DNA of 36,456 nucleotides from Armatimonadota bacterium (GCA_023511915.1 JAIMAN010000024.1:1-36456), one strand, 5' to 3'; positions 9,008 to 17,627 are shown, counted from the stretch's first letter. Numbers and translations: made by a program. The notes: a model not told the origin generated them from the letters alone.

Positions 9008-9226
9008 TTATTCATGAGCGCAGTTGGGGGTGTAGCCGCCTGCGTCGGGGAAGGGGATCATCGGGCAAAAATAGTGCGCAGGGATAGTGTACTGACATTC
9101 ACGCACGCGCTCGACGGTGTGCGTGGCTTTGAGCCTGCGCGCGTGCCCGTCGAAGAAGGTGAGGTTTGCACCGTTGAAGTGGGCAACCAGTAGCTCTATC
9201 AGTGTAAAGGCGCGTTTTCCTGCCAT
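9008..9226 (-). CDS. Miniature pseudopilin, internally deleted
   Basis: 72 residues. The first 14 ([14 protein letters not shown]) are a type IV prepilin leader, cleaved and methylated by prepilin peptidase in related proteins. It then jumps directly to HFNGANLTFFDGHARRLKA, which is normally the C-terminal H-x9-DG motif of 200-350-residue DUF1559-like pseudopilins. The rest of the hydrophobic helix and the whole globular domain are absent, yet the frame is open. The start (GAGG 6-9 nt upstream) overlaps the amidohydrolase 3' end by 28 nt. Likely a deletion derivative of a neighbouring pseudopilin gene; whether it is expressed is unknown. Confidence 0.6.
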   Translation of the reverse strand: MAGKRAFTLIELLVAHFNGANLTFFDGHARRLKATHTVERVRECQYTIPAHYFCPMIPFPDAGGYTPNCAHE

Positions 9227-10536
9227 CGCTCAACCTCCTGTTGCAGCGCGGGCACATCCAGCCCTATCCAGCGTCCGTCGTGGTACAGCACGCGCCCGTC
9301 CACCATCGTGAAGGCGACATCTTCGCTGCGGGCGACCAACACAAGCGCGGCGTAGGGGTCGGGCATCGAGGCGTAGGCGAGCCGATGGGTGCGGAGGGCA
9401 ATCACATCGGCGCGTTTGCCCACCTCCAGCGAGCCGATGTGCGCGTCCACGCCGAACACCTTCGCGCCGTCCAGCGTGAGGATGCGCACCCAGTCGCGCC
9501 AACTGGGGCTGGCGGCGTAGCTGGCGGCGCGCTGCGCCAACGCCGCGAAGCGCAACTCCTCCCAGATGTCCAAACTGCCCGCGCTGACCGCACTGTCCGT
9601 GCCCAGCACGACGGGGATTCCGAGCCTGCGCATCGCATACACGGGCGCGACACCCGTCAGCAGTCGCGCGTTGGAGCGGGGGCAGTGCGCGACGCTCACG
9701 CCCGCCCGCGCCATCATCTCCAACTCGCGCGGCTCCGCGCGGGTCGCATGCACCAACTGCACATCGGACGCCAAAATGCCCGCGTTGTGCAGGTACTCGA
9801 TCGGCGGCACGCGCGGGTGCAGATACGGGATCTTGCGCTCGACAAACATCTCAGCGAAGGAGCCCGACCCCGCCCGCGCCAGCGCGACCTCCTCCGACGA
9901 CTCGGCGGCGTGAATGCTAAGCGGAAGCGACTCTTCGCGGGCGTACTGGCGCACGGCGCGCATGAGGCTATCGCGCACGGTGTATATCGCGTGCGGGGCG
10001 ACGCCCAGCGTGATGCGCTCCGACGCCTCGTAGCGCTGCAGCGTCTGCCGATGCGCCTCCAGCTTGGCGGTCAGCTCGCGCAGGATGGTCGCATCGTCGG
10101 GTTCAGGCGCAATCCCGAACACCTCTTGGTAGACGCGCCCGCGCAGCCCTGCTCGCGCCAACGCTTCCACGCTCACGCCCGCGTCGGTGTTGTCGGATAC
10201 GAAGCCGACGCCGCTGGCAATCAGCTCCGCCGCGCCCAGCAGCGCGGACGGCAGCCACAGCTCAGGCGGGCACTGCGCCTTCAGCGCGACCAGCGTGCGT
10301 ATCCAGTCGAAAAACGGCGTGCGATCGTTTAGCCCGCGCAGCGCGGTGTATTCCAGATGGCAGTGCCCGTTGACCAGCGCGGGCATCAGAATCGCGTCGC
10401 CGAAGTCGAGCGCGTCGCCGTCAGGGAGGCTGCTGCGCGGGCGCACTTCGGCAATCTGCCCGCCCTCCACGACCACCTCGCCGTCGGGGATTGGCTCACT
10501 GCTGACGGGTAGCACCCAGCGCGCGCGCAGAATCAT
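9199..10536 (-). CDS. Amidohydrolase family deaminase (MtaD / aminofutalosine deaminase-like)
   Basis: 445-residue metal-dependent hydrolase of the cytosine-deaminase-like branch. Metal and catalytic motifs: [68 protein letters not shown]. The HLEYT and HCPRSN signatures fit 5-methylthioadenosine / S-adenosylhomocysteine / aminofutalosine deaminases, so a purine-ribosyl substrate is likely but not proven. C-terminal [15 protein letters not shown] is the usual family end. ATG 10536 overlaps the pseudopilin stop as ATGA, so translation is coupled. Confidence 0.82.
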   Translation of the reverse strand: MILRARWVLPVSSEPIPDGEVVVEGGQIAEVRPRSSLPDGDALDFGDAILMPALVNGHCHLEYTALRGLNDRTPFFDWIRTLVALKAQCPPELWLPSALLGAAELIASGVGFVSDNTDAGVSVEALARAGLRGRVYQEVFGIAPEPDDATILRELTAKLEAHRQTLQRYEASERITLGVAPHAIYTVRDSLMRAVRQYAREESLPLSIHAAESSEEVALARAGSGSFAEMFVERKIPYLHPRVPPIEYLHNAGILASDVQLVHATRAEPRELEMMARAGVSVAHCPRSNARLLTGVAPVYAMRRLGIPVVLGTDSAVSAGSLDIWEELRFAALAQRAASYAASPSWRDWVRILTLDGAKVFGVDAHIGSLEVGKRADVIALRTHRLAYASMPDPYAALVLVARSEDVAFTMVDGRVLYHDGRWIGLDVPALQQEVERWQENAPLH

Positions 10537-11186
10537 AGCTCAACGCCCCACGCTTGCCACATCTGATCTAGCGTGATGTTTTTCACATGCAGGTCGGCGA
10601 ACAGGCAGTTGTAGCGGTAGTTGGGGTCGGGCGGGTATTCGGGGGCGAAGCGCGGCTTGCTCCCGTGCCACTTGCCCGACGCATCGAACACCATGTTGGT
10701 CTCGGCGGGTCGCTGCATGCCGCCGATTCGCATCTGGCGGAAGGCGATCTCCGTGCGGAAGAAGTAGCTGGAGCCGTACTGCTCGTAGACCGACGGGCGT
10801 GCGGGGAACGGCGTGCCCGAAAAGTCGGCAATCTCCATCCCGATATCCGACGGGCAGCGCCAAATCTCCTTGCTCTTCTGGTAAGGCTGCAACGCTTCGT
10901 GCAGGAGCGGTAGATGGGGAATCCACACCTGCCAGTAGGGATGGTCGCTCCAGATTTCGGGGCTATACTTGTCGATGACATCCACCGCAAGCGGGTAGAG
11001 GTCGTCGTAGTCCATCGCGTAGAGTTCGATGGAGATGCCGATTTGACGCAGGTTAGAGATACATGTGTTTTGACGGGCTTTCGCGCGTGCGGAGGCGAAC
11101 ACGGGGAAAATCAGCGCCGCCAGCACCGCGATAATCGCGATAACTACCAATAGCTCTATCAGGGTGAACCCAGACCGTTTCATCAT
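10533..11186 (-). CDS. Type II/IV pseudopilin (DUF1559-like)
   Basis: 217 residues. Prepilin leader MMKRSG then [21 protein letters not shown], the N-methylated helix that anchors and polymerises pseudopilins. The globular part has [15 protein letters not shown] and a C-terminal [13 protein letters not shown], a degenerate H-x9-DG-like end. Such genes are abundant in Armatimonadota and Planctomycetes; the role (secretion pseudopilus or surface structure) is not settled. Start is one of two adjacent ATGs (11186 or 11183), preceded by AGGGG that forms part of a palindrome. First gene of an operon with the amidohydrolase and the miniature pseudopilin. Confidence 0.88.
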   Translation of the reverse strand: MMKRSGFTLIELLVVIAIIAVLAALIFPVFASARAKARQNTCISNLRQIGISIELYAMDYDDLYPLAVDVIDKYSPEIWSDHPYWQVWIPHLPLLHEALQPYQKSKEIWRCPSDIGMEIADFSGTPFPARPSVYEQYGSSYFFRTEIAFRQMRIGGMQRPAETNMVFDASGKWHGSKPRFAPEYPPDPNYRYNCLFADLHVKNITLDQMWQAWGVEL

Positions 11187-11191
11187 AGAAC

Positions 11192-11220
11192 CCCTGCATG
11201 GGATTGTACCCCATGCAGGG
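11192..11220 (-). promoter_or_regulatory. Palindrome enclosing the -10 box of the pseudopilin gene
   Basis: Perfect 11-bp inverted repeat CCCTGCATGGG (11192-11202 / 11210-11220) with a 7-nt loop that reads GTACAAT on the minus strand, a good -10 (TACAAT). The right arm ends 5 nt before the pseudopilin ATG and contains its AGGGG. The left side begins 6 nt after the upstream cytochrome stop. No T-tract, so an operator or RNA switch is more likely than a terminator. Confidence 0.5.
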
Positions 11221-11225
11221 TGGGA

Positions 11226-13067
11226 TTATGGTTGCGTGCGTACCGTGATGGTGTTGCTGAAGGGTGAGGCGTTGCCGCTGGCGTCTACGGCGCGCACAGA
11301 GTATTGGTATTCGGTGTCGGGGTGCAGCCCTGCGTCGGTGTAGGTGGTCTCGTCGGCGAAGGTGGTTCCGATTTTGCGGAGCTTGGCCTCGAACGGCGCG
11401 CGCCGCCAGATTTCGTAGTGGACGACCTTGTCATCGTCGTGTGAGGCGTTCCAGTTCAGCACGGCGCGGTACGAGGAAGGCGACTGCCCCTGAAGGTTCG
11501 TCGGACGGGTAGGTGCGTTTTTGTCGGGCGGGTAGACAGCAGTCGCGATGGCGATTGGCGGCGCTTTGTCGCTGGCGAGCCACGCCTGGTAGAGTTGCTG
11601 CCCCCAGTTGTCGGTGGTATTGGCGTCGCGCAGGAACTCCACATACTCGCGCGTCATCACTTGGAAGTAGAGGGTCGCGCGCACTTTAGCAGTGCCTGGC
11701 GGCAGGGTGTAGGCGGTGTCGTCCCAGAACTGCCCGTCGCGGTAGTTCGCGCCGACGGGCGCGATGTTGAACTGCTGGAACGCGCGGCGGCGGAAGCCCT
11801 GCGGCGGGATACGGTTGTCCTGCAGCACATTGTTCGCCAAAATCATGTGGAAGGTGGGGGTGCTGCCCTGCGCCAGCTTGACGCGGTAGACCTTCGCCTG
11901 CGGGTCTTCGATCAAGGTCGCCGTGTCGAAGTCGTAGCGTCCCGATTCGCCGATCACGCGCCCCTTGCTGTCGAGGAACTCCACATGCAGCCATGCGCGG
12001 CGCGATTCGGGGTCGCCGCTGGGGAACTTGTGTCCTGTGAGGTTGTAGACGCGGAACACGATGGGGCTGCCTGCTTTGGGCAGCTCAACGATGTTCAGCT
12101 TCGCGGAGGAGCGCAGGAAGTCTATCGTGCGGTTGCGCCCCGCCACAAGCGCGTCCAGTTCGCGCTGGTCGTAGTTCCAGAACATCGGCAGGATTTGGGG
12201 CACCCAATAGTTGCCGCCCAAGAAGGTGTGCTGCGCGAGGTCGGGGCGCGTGGGGAGATATTCGAAGTTCGCCGCCTTGCCTGGTATGCGGGGCATGTGG
12301 CAGGTCTGGCACTCGATGCCGCGCCGCGCGAAGCTGCTGAGCTTCCACTCGCTGTAGATGCGATCGATGGGGAAGTATTCGTGGGGCGCTTGCGTGCGCG
12401 GGTCTTGCGCCAGCAACGGGTTGCTCACATCGTGGCACACGCCGCAGAAGCTGCTGCTTTTGTGGAAGGGCGAGTAAATCCACTCGTGGTTCGCCTGCGA
12501 GTCGTCGCGCGGACCGCGCTTGGCGGATTCGGGGCTAATCACATACATCCCGTTGCCGATGCCTGGCACGGGCATATCGGAGTTCTCGCGCCCTTCTGCA
12601 CTGCGCGGGTCTACCATGCGGTGGCAGTGGTCGCACTGGATGCCCTTGAGGTCGTCGTGTTCGAAGTTGGAGCCGTCGTAAGGGGTGGAGCGTCCCTCAA
12701 GCCACGCGCCGGGGGAGTGGCATCGCCAGCAGAACTGTCCCACGCCAGGTGCGTCTTGCTCGGCAATCGTGAGCGCGGCGCGGAATACTGGGTCGCGCGC
12801 CGACTGCGCCATCATCCCGCCCATCCACTGGAAGTGCGGCTCGTGTTCGGTGGTGAAGTTCGGGTCGGGACCCTCGAAGGTATCGGGGTTGTAAGCGTAC
12901 TGACTATTGCCGTGACAGTAGGAACATAGCTCGGTGGATTGAAAGTTGTAGCCGTCGGGGCTTGGTTGTGAACCAGGCAGGTGGAAGTCGCCGCCGCCCA
13001 GCGCCATCAGCGTCATCAGCGGCAGGCTGTACAGTCCGACCATTCCTGTGCGTCTCCATTTCGACAT
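11226..13067 (-). CDS. Secreted pentahaem cytochrome c with C-terminal fibronectin type III domain
   Basis: 613 residues from ATG 13067. Hydrophobic N-terminal export segment (GMVGLYSLPLMTLMALGGG). Five CxxCH haem-attachment motifs at residues 48-52, 113-117, 145-149, 208-212 and 253-257. A beta-rich region follows with TGHKFPSGDPESRRAWL (about 350), as found in multihaem cytochromes related to the NrfA/cytochrome c-554 group. Residues about 525-613 form a fibronectin type III domain (YRAVLNWNASHDD...YSVRAVDASGNASPF). Likely a periplasmic or surface electron carrier; the electron partner is unknown. TATAAT and AGAGG lie 18 and about 10 nt upstream. ccmA/ccmB nearby fit its maturation. Confidence 0.87.
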   Translation of the reverse strand: MSKWRRTGMVGLYSLPLMTLMALGGGDFHLPGSQPSPDGYNFQSTELCSYCHGNSQYAYNPDTFEGPDPNFTTEHEPHFQWMGGMMAQSARDPVFRAALTIAEQDAPGVGQFCWRCHSPGAWLEGRSTPYDGSNFEHDDLKGIQCDHCHRMVDPRSAEGRENSDMPVPGIGNGMYVISPESAKRGPRDDSQANHEWIYSPFHKSSSFCGVCHDVSNPLLAQDPRTQAPHEYFPIDRIYSEWKLSSFARRGIECQTCHMPRIPGKAANFEYLPTRPDLAQHTFLGGNYWVPQILPMFWNYDQRELDALVAGRNRTIDFLRSSAKLNIVELPKAGSPIVFRVYNLTGHKFPSGDPESRRAWLHVEFLDSKGRVIGESGRYDFDTATLIEDPQAKVYRVKLAQGSTPTFHMILANNVLQDNRIPPQGFRRRAFQQFNIAPVGANYRDGQFWDDTAYTLPPGTAKVRATLYFQVMTREYVEFLRDANTTDNWGQQLYQAWLASDKAPPIAIATAVYPPDKNAPTRPTNLQGQSPSSYRAVLNWNASHDDDKVVHYEIWRRAPFEAKLRKIGTTFADETTYTDAGLHPDTEYQYSVRAVDASGNASPFSNTITVRTQP

Positions 13068-13085
13068 CGTCGTGTCCTCTGCTCT

Positions 13086-13118
13086 ATTATAGCACACTTT
13101 TGGCTCAGGCGGTACAAT
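13086..13118. promoter_or_regulatory. Divergent promoters for the cytochrome gene and recO
   Basis: Minus strand: TATAAT at 13086-13091, 18 nt before the cytochrome ATG. Plus strand: TACAAT at 13113-13118, preceded by GCGG, 7 nt before the recO ATG. The two genes share a 58-bp gap, so the polymerases would compete for it. Confidence 0.55.
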
Positions 13119-13125
13119 TGCCGCG

Positions 13126-13863
13126 ATGGCGCGTGAGGTTCAAGTGGAGGGCGTCGTGTTGCGTCGCTGGTATGCGGGCGAGTACGACAAGTGGGTGAGC
13201 CTGTTGACCCCAGAGAGTGGCAAACTGCGGCTGCGTGTGCGTGGCGGACGCAAGCCCAAAAGCAGGATGGGCATGCTCACCGAGCCGCTGAGCCACATCA
13301 AGGCGCGGGTCATTGAAGGGCGTGAGCAGCGACTGCTTGTCCAACCGCAACTGGTGCGCAGCTATGTGAATGTCCGTTTGGATTTGGAGCGGCTCACGAT
13401 TGCGCTGGCGTTGGGCGAGACGCTTGATCGGTGGCTCCCCGAAGAGCATCCCGAACCCGAGGTCTACGCGGTGCTGGTAGACGCGCTGGGGTCGCTGGAG
13501 AGCGGGGCGTTGCCTGCGGGCGTGGCGGCATGGGCTATCTGGCGGTGGCTGGCGGTACTGGGCTACGCGCCTGAAGTGGGTCAGTGCGCACGGTGCGGCG
13601 CAGGGGGCGGCGATGGGGGCGTGATTGTAGGGGGGCAGCTGTGGTGTGCGCGGTGCGCCCCGCGCGACAACGGCGTACCGCTCAGCAGCAGGGCAGTGGA
13701 ACGCTTGCAGGAATGCTTGCAGGGCGAGCCGCTGGAGGCTCGCCCTGACGAGGCGCAGATGCTGCTGCGTGCGGGGCTACGCTACGCTGAAGACGCGCTG
13801 GAGTCGCCCCTGCGCTGGCTGGAGTTCTGGGAGCGTCTGAGCGCCCTGCGTGAGAGCGGGTAG
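13126..13863 (+). CDS. recO: DNA repair protein RecO
   Basis: RecFOR pathway mediator that binds ssDNA/SSB and loads RecA. 245 residues, normal length. N-terminal OB-fold: VEGVVLRRWYAGEYDKWVSLLTPESGKLRLRVRGGRKPKSRMG. C-terminal helical domain with a zinc site: CARC (Cys154, Cys157) and CARC (Cys174, Cys177). ATG 13126 lies 7 nt after a -10 box with no Shine-Dalgarno. Its last 82 nt overlap, convergently, the 3' end of the PEP-CTERM gene on the other strand. Confidence 0.92.
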   Translation: MAREVQVEGVVLRRWYAGEYDKWVSLLTPESGKLRLRVRGGRKPKSRMGMLTEPLSHIKARVIEGREQRLLVQPQLVRSYVNVRLDLERLTIALALGETLDRWLPEEHPEPEVYAVLVDALGSLESGALPAGVAAWAIWRWLAVLGYAPEVGQCARCGAGGGDGGVIVGGQLWCARCAPRDNGVPLSSRAVERLQECLQGEPLEARPDEAQMLLRAGLRYAEDALESPLRWLEFWERLSALRESG

Positions 13864-14681
13864 AGCAAGCCCAGCCCCGCGCCCAGAATCAGCGCGCTGG
13901 TCGGCTCGGGAACAGGGGCGAAGTCGTTGCCACCGCGCGGCGCAAGCAGCGCGACCAGCGGCAGAAACGGCAGCCAGTTGAACCCTCTGCCCGTGATGGC
14001 AGGCGGCAGCTGCGGCGTCGGCGCGGACGCTACAGGCGGCAGCACGGGCGGCGCTTCGGGTTCGGGCGCGGCTTCGGGCAGCGTCTCCACCAGCGTCTCT
14101 GTCGGCAGCACATCGGCGGCGACCACTTCCTCAATCGGGGTGGGGGGAATCTCCACAATCTCAAGTATAGGCGCTTGCGGCGCAGTAATCATTTCCGAAA
14201 ACACAGGCGTCGGCGTTGCGACGCTGGCGATTTCTATTGGGTGCGTCGCTTGTGGGGGCGCTGGAATTGCTGCGGCGGGCGTCAGTGGGTTCCCGCAGTT
14301 CGCCTTCAAAATCGGCTTGCCCGAGCGCTTCTCCACAAATACGGGCGTGCCCTTCGGCAGCGTGCGCCGCACCACCAACAGGCGGTCGTCGGGCGGCGAG
14401 TAGTAGACATTGAAGGTCTGCGCCCGCTCAAGGCGCGTGAGACGCAGATGCTTCTCTACATAGTCCGCGAACTCCCACGCGCTCCGCTTGAAGTGGCGAG
14501 CATATCGCTGCGCCACCACAGGCTCTGTACGAATCTGGTTTGCCAAATCTCGCGCGCTCGCAACGGGGCGTATGAGATAGCTATTGCGCGGCACAACGGC
14601 AATCGACTCCGCGGCGATTGCCACGCTTGTCAATAATACAAGCCCGAATACCAAGCCAACTCCAGCAAATGTTCGCATCAA
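13782..14681 (-). CDS. PEP-CTERM protein with Pro-rich linker
   Basis: 299 residues. Signal peptide 1-23. A conserved-looking domain (about 25-135) includes LANQIRTEPVVAQRYARHF, FADYVEKHLRL and the end GKPILKANCGNPL; I do not recognise a named function. A Pro/Glu/Ala-rich linker (about 140-235) follows, then a hydrophobic segment and VPEPTSALILGAGLGLLYPL plus basic residues: a PEP-CTERM sorting signal. Unlike a normal one, it runs on for about 15 residues after the basic cluster. The last 26 or so residues are encoded antisense to recO. Start ATG 14681 (or the next ATG) has GAGGAGG upstream. Confidence 0.78.
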   Translation of the reverse strand: MMRTFAGVGLVFGLVLLTSVAIAAESIAVVPRNSYLIRPVASARDLANQIRTEPVVAQRYARHFKRSAWEFADYVEKHLRLTRLERAQTFNVYYSPPDDRLLVVRRTLPKGTPVFVEKRSGKPILKANCGNPLTPAAAIPAPPQATHPIEIASVATPTPVFSEMITAPQAPILEIVEIPPTPIEEVVAADVLPTETLVETLPEAAPEPEAPPVLPPVASAPTPQLPPAITGRGFNWLPFLPLVALLAPRGGNDFAPVPEPTSALILGAGLGLLYPLSRRALRRSQNSSQRRGDSSASSA

Positions 14682-14703
14682 ACACCTCCTCTCGATTGTT
14701 CCA

Positions 14704-14725
14704 CCTGTGGGGGCAAATCCACAGG
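14704..14725. promoter_or_regulatory. Inverted repeat upstream of PEP-CTERM gene
   Basis: CCTGTGG (14704-14710) and CCACAGG (14719-14725) with an 8-nt loop, lying between the divergent PEP-CTERM gene and the metallo-hydrolase gene and just upstream of a possible -10 (AACAAT, minus strand). Candidate operator only. Confidence 0.25.
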
Positions 14726-14806
14726 CGAATCATTAGACTGCAGTGGGCATACCCGTGTTCCGCAGCCTGCCCGTAGTGTACCCAGTTTCGGCAGGAAATT
14801 CAGACG

Positions 14807-15736
14807 ATGTTCAGAATCAGACGGGCGATGGTACCTTCGGGCGTGGAACTGATCGACCTGCAGTTTCTGGGCTATCCGCTGGCGATTGCGGCGTACCTGC
14901 TGGACGATGGGGCGGACGCTGCACTGGTGGAGGTCGGTCCGACCAGCACAGCACAGACGCTGCTTAGCGAGGTGCAGGCGCGCGGCGCGCCGCTGGAGCG
15001 CATCCGACACCTCATCGTGACGCACATCCACTTAGACCATGCAGGCGCACTGGGCTGGCTGCTGCAGCGGCTGCCGAACGCCGTTGCGTATGTGCATCCC
15101 GTCGGCGCGCCGCACCTGGCGGATCCCAGCCGCCTGCTTGCCAGCGCGTCGCGCCTGTACGGCGAGATGATGGAGCGGCTGTGGGGCGAGGTTGTGCCCG
15201 TGCCCGAAGCGCGGCTGCGCATCGTGCGCGACGGCGAGCGCATCGAAGCCGCAGGGCGCACCCTGCTGTCCATCGACACGCCCGGACACGCCCGCCACCA
15301 CCACGCCTACCTCGACGAGGCGACGGGCGTGCTGTTCGCAGGCGACATCGCGGGCGTGCGCATGCCGGGCACGACCTATGTGCGCCCGCCCACCCCGCCG
15401 CCCGAACTAGACATCGAAGCGTGGCAGTCAAGCCTCGCGAAACTGCGCACACTGCCGATTCGCCAACTTGCGTTGACCCACTTCGGGCTGTACGACGATG
15501 TTGCCCGCCACCTGGACGAACTGGAGGCGCGCCTGCTCGACTGGGCAGGATTCACCCGCGCCCTCGTCGAACAGGGCGTCTCGGACGCGGAGCTGATGCA
15601 GCGACTGCGCGAGTACGGCGACGCCGAGATGCACGCGCACGGGGCAGACCCCAGCAGCTACGACCTCGGCGCAGGCTACGAACTCATCGCGCTGGGCTAC
15701 GCCCGCTACTGGCGCAAAAAACTGGGACTGCAATGA
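14807..15736 (+). CDS. MBL-fold metallo-hydrolase
   Basis: 309 residues of the metallo-beta-lactamase fold. The dinuclear metal site is THIHLDHAG (His73, His75, Asp77, His78), then STPGHARHH-like DTPGHARHH, FAGDIAG (bridging Asp) and LTHFG (final His). The C-terminal third is helical. Family members include glyoxalase II, lactonases and others; the substrate cannot be assigned. AGGAAA lies 8 nt before ATG 14807. Its stop overlaps the ABC ATPase start as ATGA, so the two are translationally coupled. Confidence 0.85.
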   Translation: MFRIRRAMVPSGVELIDLQFLGYPLAIAAYLLDDGADAALVEVGPTSTAQTLLSEVQARGAPLERIRHLIVTHIHLDHAGALGWLLQRLPNAVAYVHPVGAPHLADPSRLLASASRLYGEMMERLWGEVVPVPEARLRIVRDGERIEAAGRTLLSIDTPGHARHHHAYLDEATGVLFAGDIAGVRMPGTTYVRPPTPPPELDIEAWQSSLAKLRTLPIRQLALTHFGLYDDVARHLDELEARLLDWAGFTRALVEQGVSDAELMQRLREYGDAEMHAHGADPSSYDLGAGYELIALGYARYWRKKLGLQ

Positions 15737-16890
15737 CCGCAGAGAGTGTACGCTTCGAGCAGGTGACCAAGCGCTTCGGCGCGGTGACGGCGGTCAACAA
15801 CCTGACGCTGCACATCCAGCCGGGCGAGTTTATGGTGCTGGTGGGACCGTCGGGCTGCGGCAAGACGACCGCGCTGCGCATGCTCGCAGGGCTGGAAGAC
15901 CCCACCGCAGGCGAGATTTACATCGGCGAGCGGTGCGTGAACGATGTCTCGCCGCGCGACCGCGACATCGCGATGGTGTTCCAGAACTACGCGCTGTACC
16001 CGCACATGCGCGTGTACGACAACATCGCCTTCGGGCTGCGCCTGCGCGAGCTGAAGGGCGCGCTGTGGCAGCTGACGCACCTCGGCGAGGCGCGCGCCAT
16101 CAAACAGCGCATCGACGCCCGCGTGCGCCAAGTTGCCCAGATGCTGGAAATCGAGAACCTGCTGCACCGCCTGCCCAAGGAGCTTTCGGGCGGGCAGCGA
16201 CAGCGTGTTGCACTGGCGCGGGCGATTGTGCGCCAGCCGAAAGTGTTCCTGATGGACGAACCGCTGTCGAACTTGGACGCCAAATTGCGCGACCAGACCC
16301 GCGCCGAACTCAAAAAACTCCAAGAGCGGCTGGGCGTGACGACGATTTATGTGACGCACGACCAGAAAGAGGCGATGACGCTGGGCACGCGCATCGCGGT
16401 GATGAAAGACGGGGTGCTGCAGCAGGTGGGCACGCCCGAAGCGGTCTACTTCCGCCCCGCGAACACCTTTGTGGCGACCTTTGTTGGCGCGCCGCCGATG
16501 AACCTGCTGCAGGCGCGGGTGGTTGAACACGACGGCAAGCCCGCCCTGCGCCTCGGCGGGAACACGATTGCTGTGCTGGAGGCGCAGGCGCGTGCGCTTA
16601 CCCAGTGGGTGGGCAAGCCCGTGCTGATGGGCGTCCGCCCGCAGGATATTTACACCGACCGCACCGCGCCGCCCGACGCGATTCTGTCCGAGCCGATTCA
16701 CGCCGTCGTGGATGTTGTGGAGCCACACGGCGACCGCAACGATGTGCACCTGCTGATTGACGGCGCGACGGCGATTGCGCAACTGAGCGCGCGCGTAAAA
16801 GTCAGCGAGGGCGAACCGCTGCCCATCCGCCTGCATTTGGAGTATTTGCACTTATTCAATCCTGAGACGGGAGACGCAATCGGGGGGTAG
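15733..16890 (+). CDS. Sugar-type ABC transporter ATPase (UgpC/MsmK/MalK family)
   Basis: 385-residue ATPase of carbohydrate ABC importers. Walker A GPSGCGKT (38-45), Q-loop FQNYALYPHM, signature LSGGQRQR, Walker B VFLMDEPLSNLDA, switch His in YVTHDQKEAM. The C-terminal TOBE/OB regulatory domain (about 245-385) ends in RLHLEYLHLFNPETG. The helical segment after NIAFGLRLRE carries about 15 extra residues compared with E. coli MalK. No permease or binding protein lies nearby, so it may be a shared ATPase for several sugar importers, as MsmK is in streptococci. Starts within the metallo-hydrolase stop codon. Confidence 0.9.
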   Translation: MTAESVRFEQVTKRFGAVTAVNNLTLHIQPGEFMVLVGPSGCGKTTALRMLAGLEDPTAGEIYIGERCVNDVSPRDRDIAMVFQNYALYPHMRVYDNIAFGLRLRELKGALWQLTHLGEARAIKQRIDARVRQVAQMLEIENLLHRLPKELSGGQRQRVALARAIVRQPKVFLMDEPLSNLDAKLRDQTRAELKKLQERLGVTTIYVTHDQKEAMTLGTRIAVMKDGVLQQVGTPEAVYFRPANTFVATFVGAPPMNLLQARVVEHDGKPALRLGGNTIAVLEAQARALTQWVGKPVLMGVRPQDIYTDRTAPPDAILSEPIHAVVDVVEPHGDRNDVHLLIDGATAIAQLSARVKVSEGEPLPIRLHLEYLHLFNPETGDAIGG

Positions 16891-16892
16891 TT

Positions 16893-17627
16893 CTACTCCC
16901 GCCATACCTTCTCGAACACCCACGCGCCGCCTGCACTCAAGGCAAGCGCGTAGCCAAAAACGCCCTGCAGCGGCTCGGCGGGGAACGCGCCCTCCAGCGC
17001 TTGGCGCGTGCCTGCAATTAAGATGAGTAGCAGGGGCAGCAGCAGCGGGAAGGTCAGCCCCGCCAGCAGCGCGCCGCGCACGGCAGTCTGCGCCACCAGC
17101 GCGCCGCACAGCGTCAGCACCGTCGTCAGGCAGAACCCGCCCCCCAGCCACAGCAGCAGCCACGCGCCCCACGCCCCGCCCAACGGCGCGACCAGCAGCG
17201 CGTACAGCGGAACCAGCACCGCACTGAGCAGCCCGTACAGCGTCGCGTGGAACAGCCACTTGCCCCAGAAGATGCTGACGGGACGCGCCGCCAGACGCAG
17301 CAAGTCCGCCGTGCCCGTCTCCTCCTCCACGATGAAGCCGCGTGCGAGCGCGGGGAACATCCCGAACAGCACGGCGACCCAGAACAGCCCCGCCTGCAGC
17401 CCCACCGAGAGCGTCTGCCCCAGCGCGGCGAAGCCGACCCCGACCACCGTCGCCACGCCCATCAGCAGCGCGGCGACCATCCCCTGCCGCAGACGCCACT
17501 CCTGCCGCAGGTCTTTGCGCCAAATCGCCAGCGCCTCACGCGCCCAGTTCGAGCGCGAGGTCGCCCCACGCGGCGCACTCGGCGCGATTGGTCGCGAAGA
17601 GCGCGATTCCACAACGGGTTTGCTCAT
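16893..17627 (-). CDS. ccmB: Haem exporter permease CcmB
   Basis: Membrane subunit of the CcmABCD haem-handling machinery of cytochrome c maturation system I. 244 residues with about six hydrophobic segments; LALAIWRKDLRQEWRLRQG-like start (EALAIWRKDLRQEWRLRQG), GFIVEEETGTADLLRLAARP and WGKWLFHATLYGLL are typical CcmB features. ATG 17627 gives a 92-nt overlap with ccmA; no later start codon precedes the conserved region, so this overlap seems real. It ends 2 nt from the stop of the convergent ABC ATPase gene. ccmC-H are not in the window. Confidence 0.8.
   Translation of the reverse strand: MSKPVVESRSSRPIAPSAPRGATSRSNWAREALAIWRKDLRQEWRLRQGMVAALLMGVATVVGVGFAALGQTLSVGLQAGLFWVAVLFGMFPALARGFIVEEETGTADLLRLAARPVSIFWGKWLFHATLYGLLSAVLVPLYALLVAPLGGAWGAWLLLWLGGGFCLTTVLTLCGALVAQTAVRGALLAGLTFPLLLPLLLILIAGTRQALEGAFPAEPLQGVFGYALALSAGGAWVFEKVWRE

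Noticed and set aside
11192-11220. Intrinsic terminator of the cytochrome gene
   Set aside because: Stem is strong but no T-run follows on the minus strand, and the loop is a good -10 box; regulatory reading preferred.
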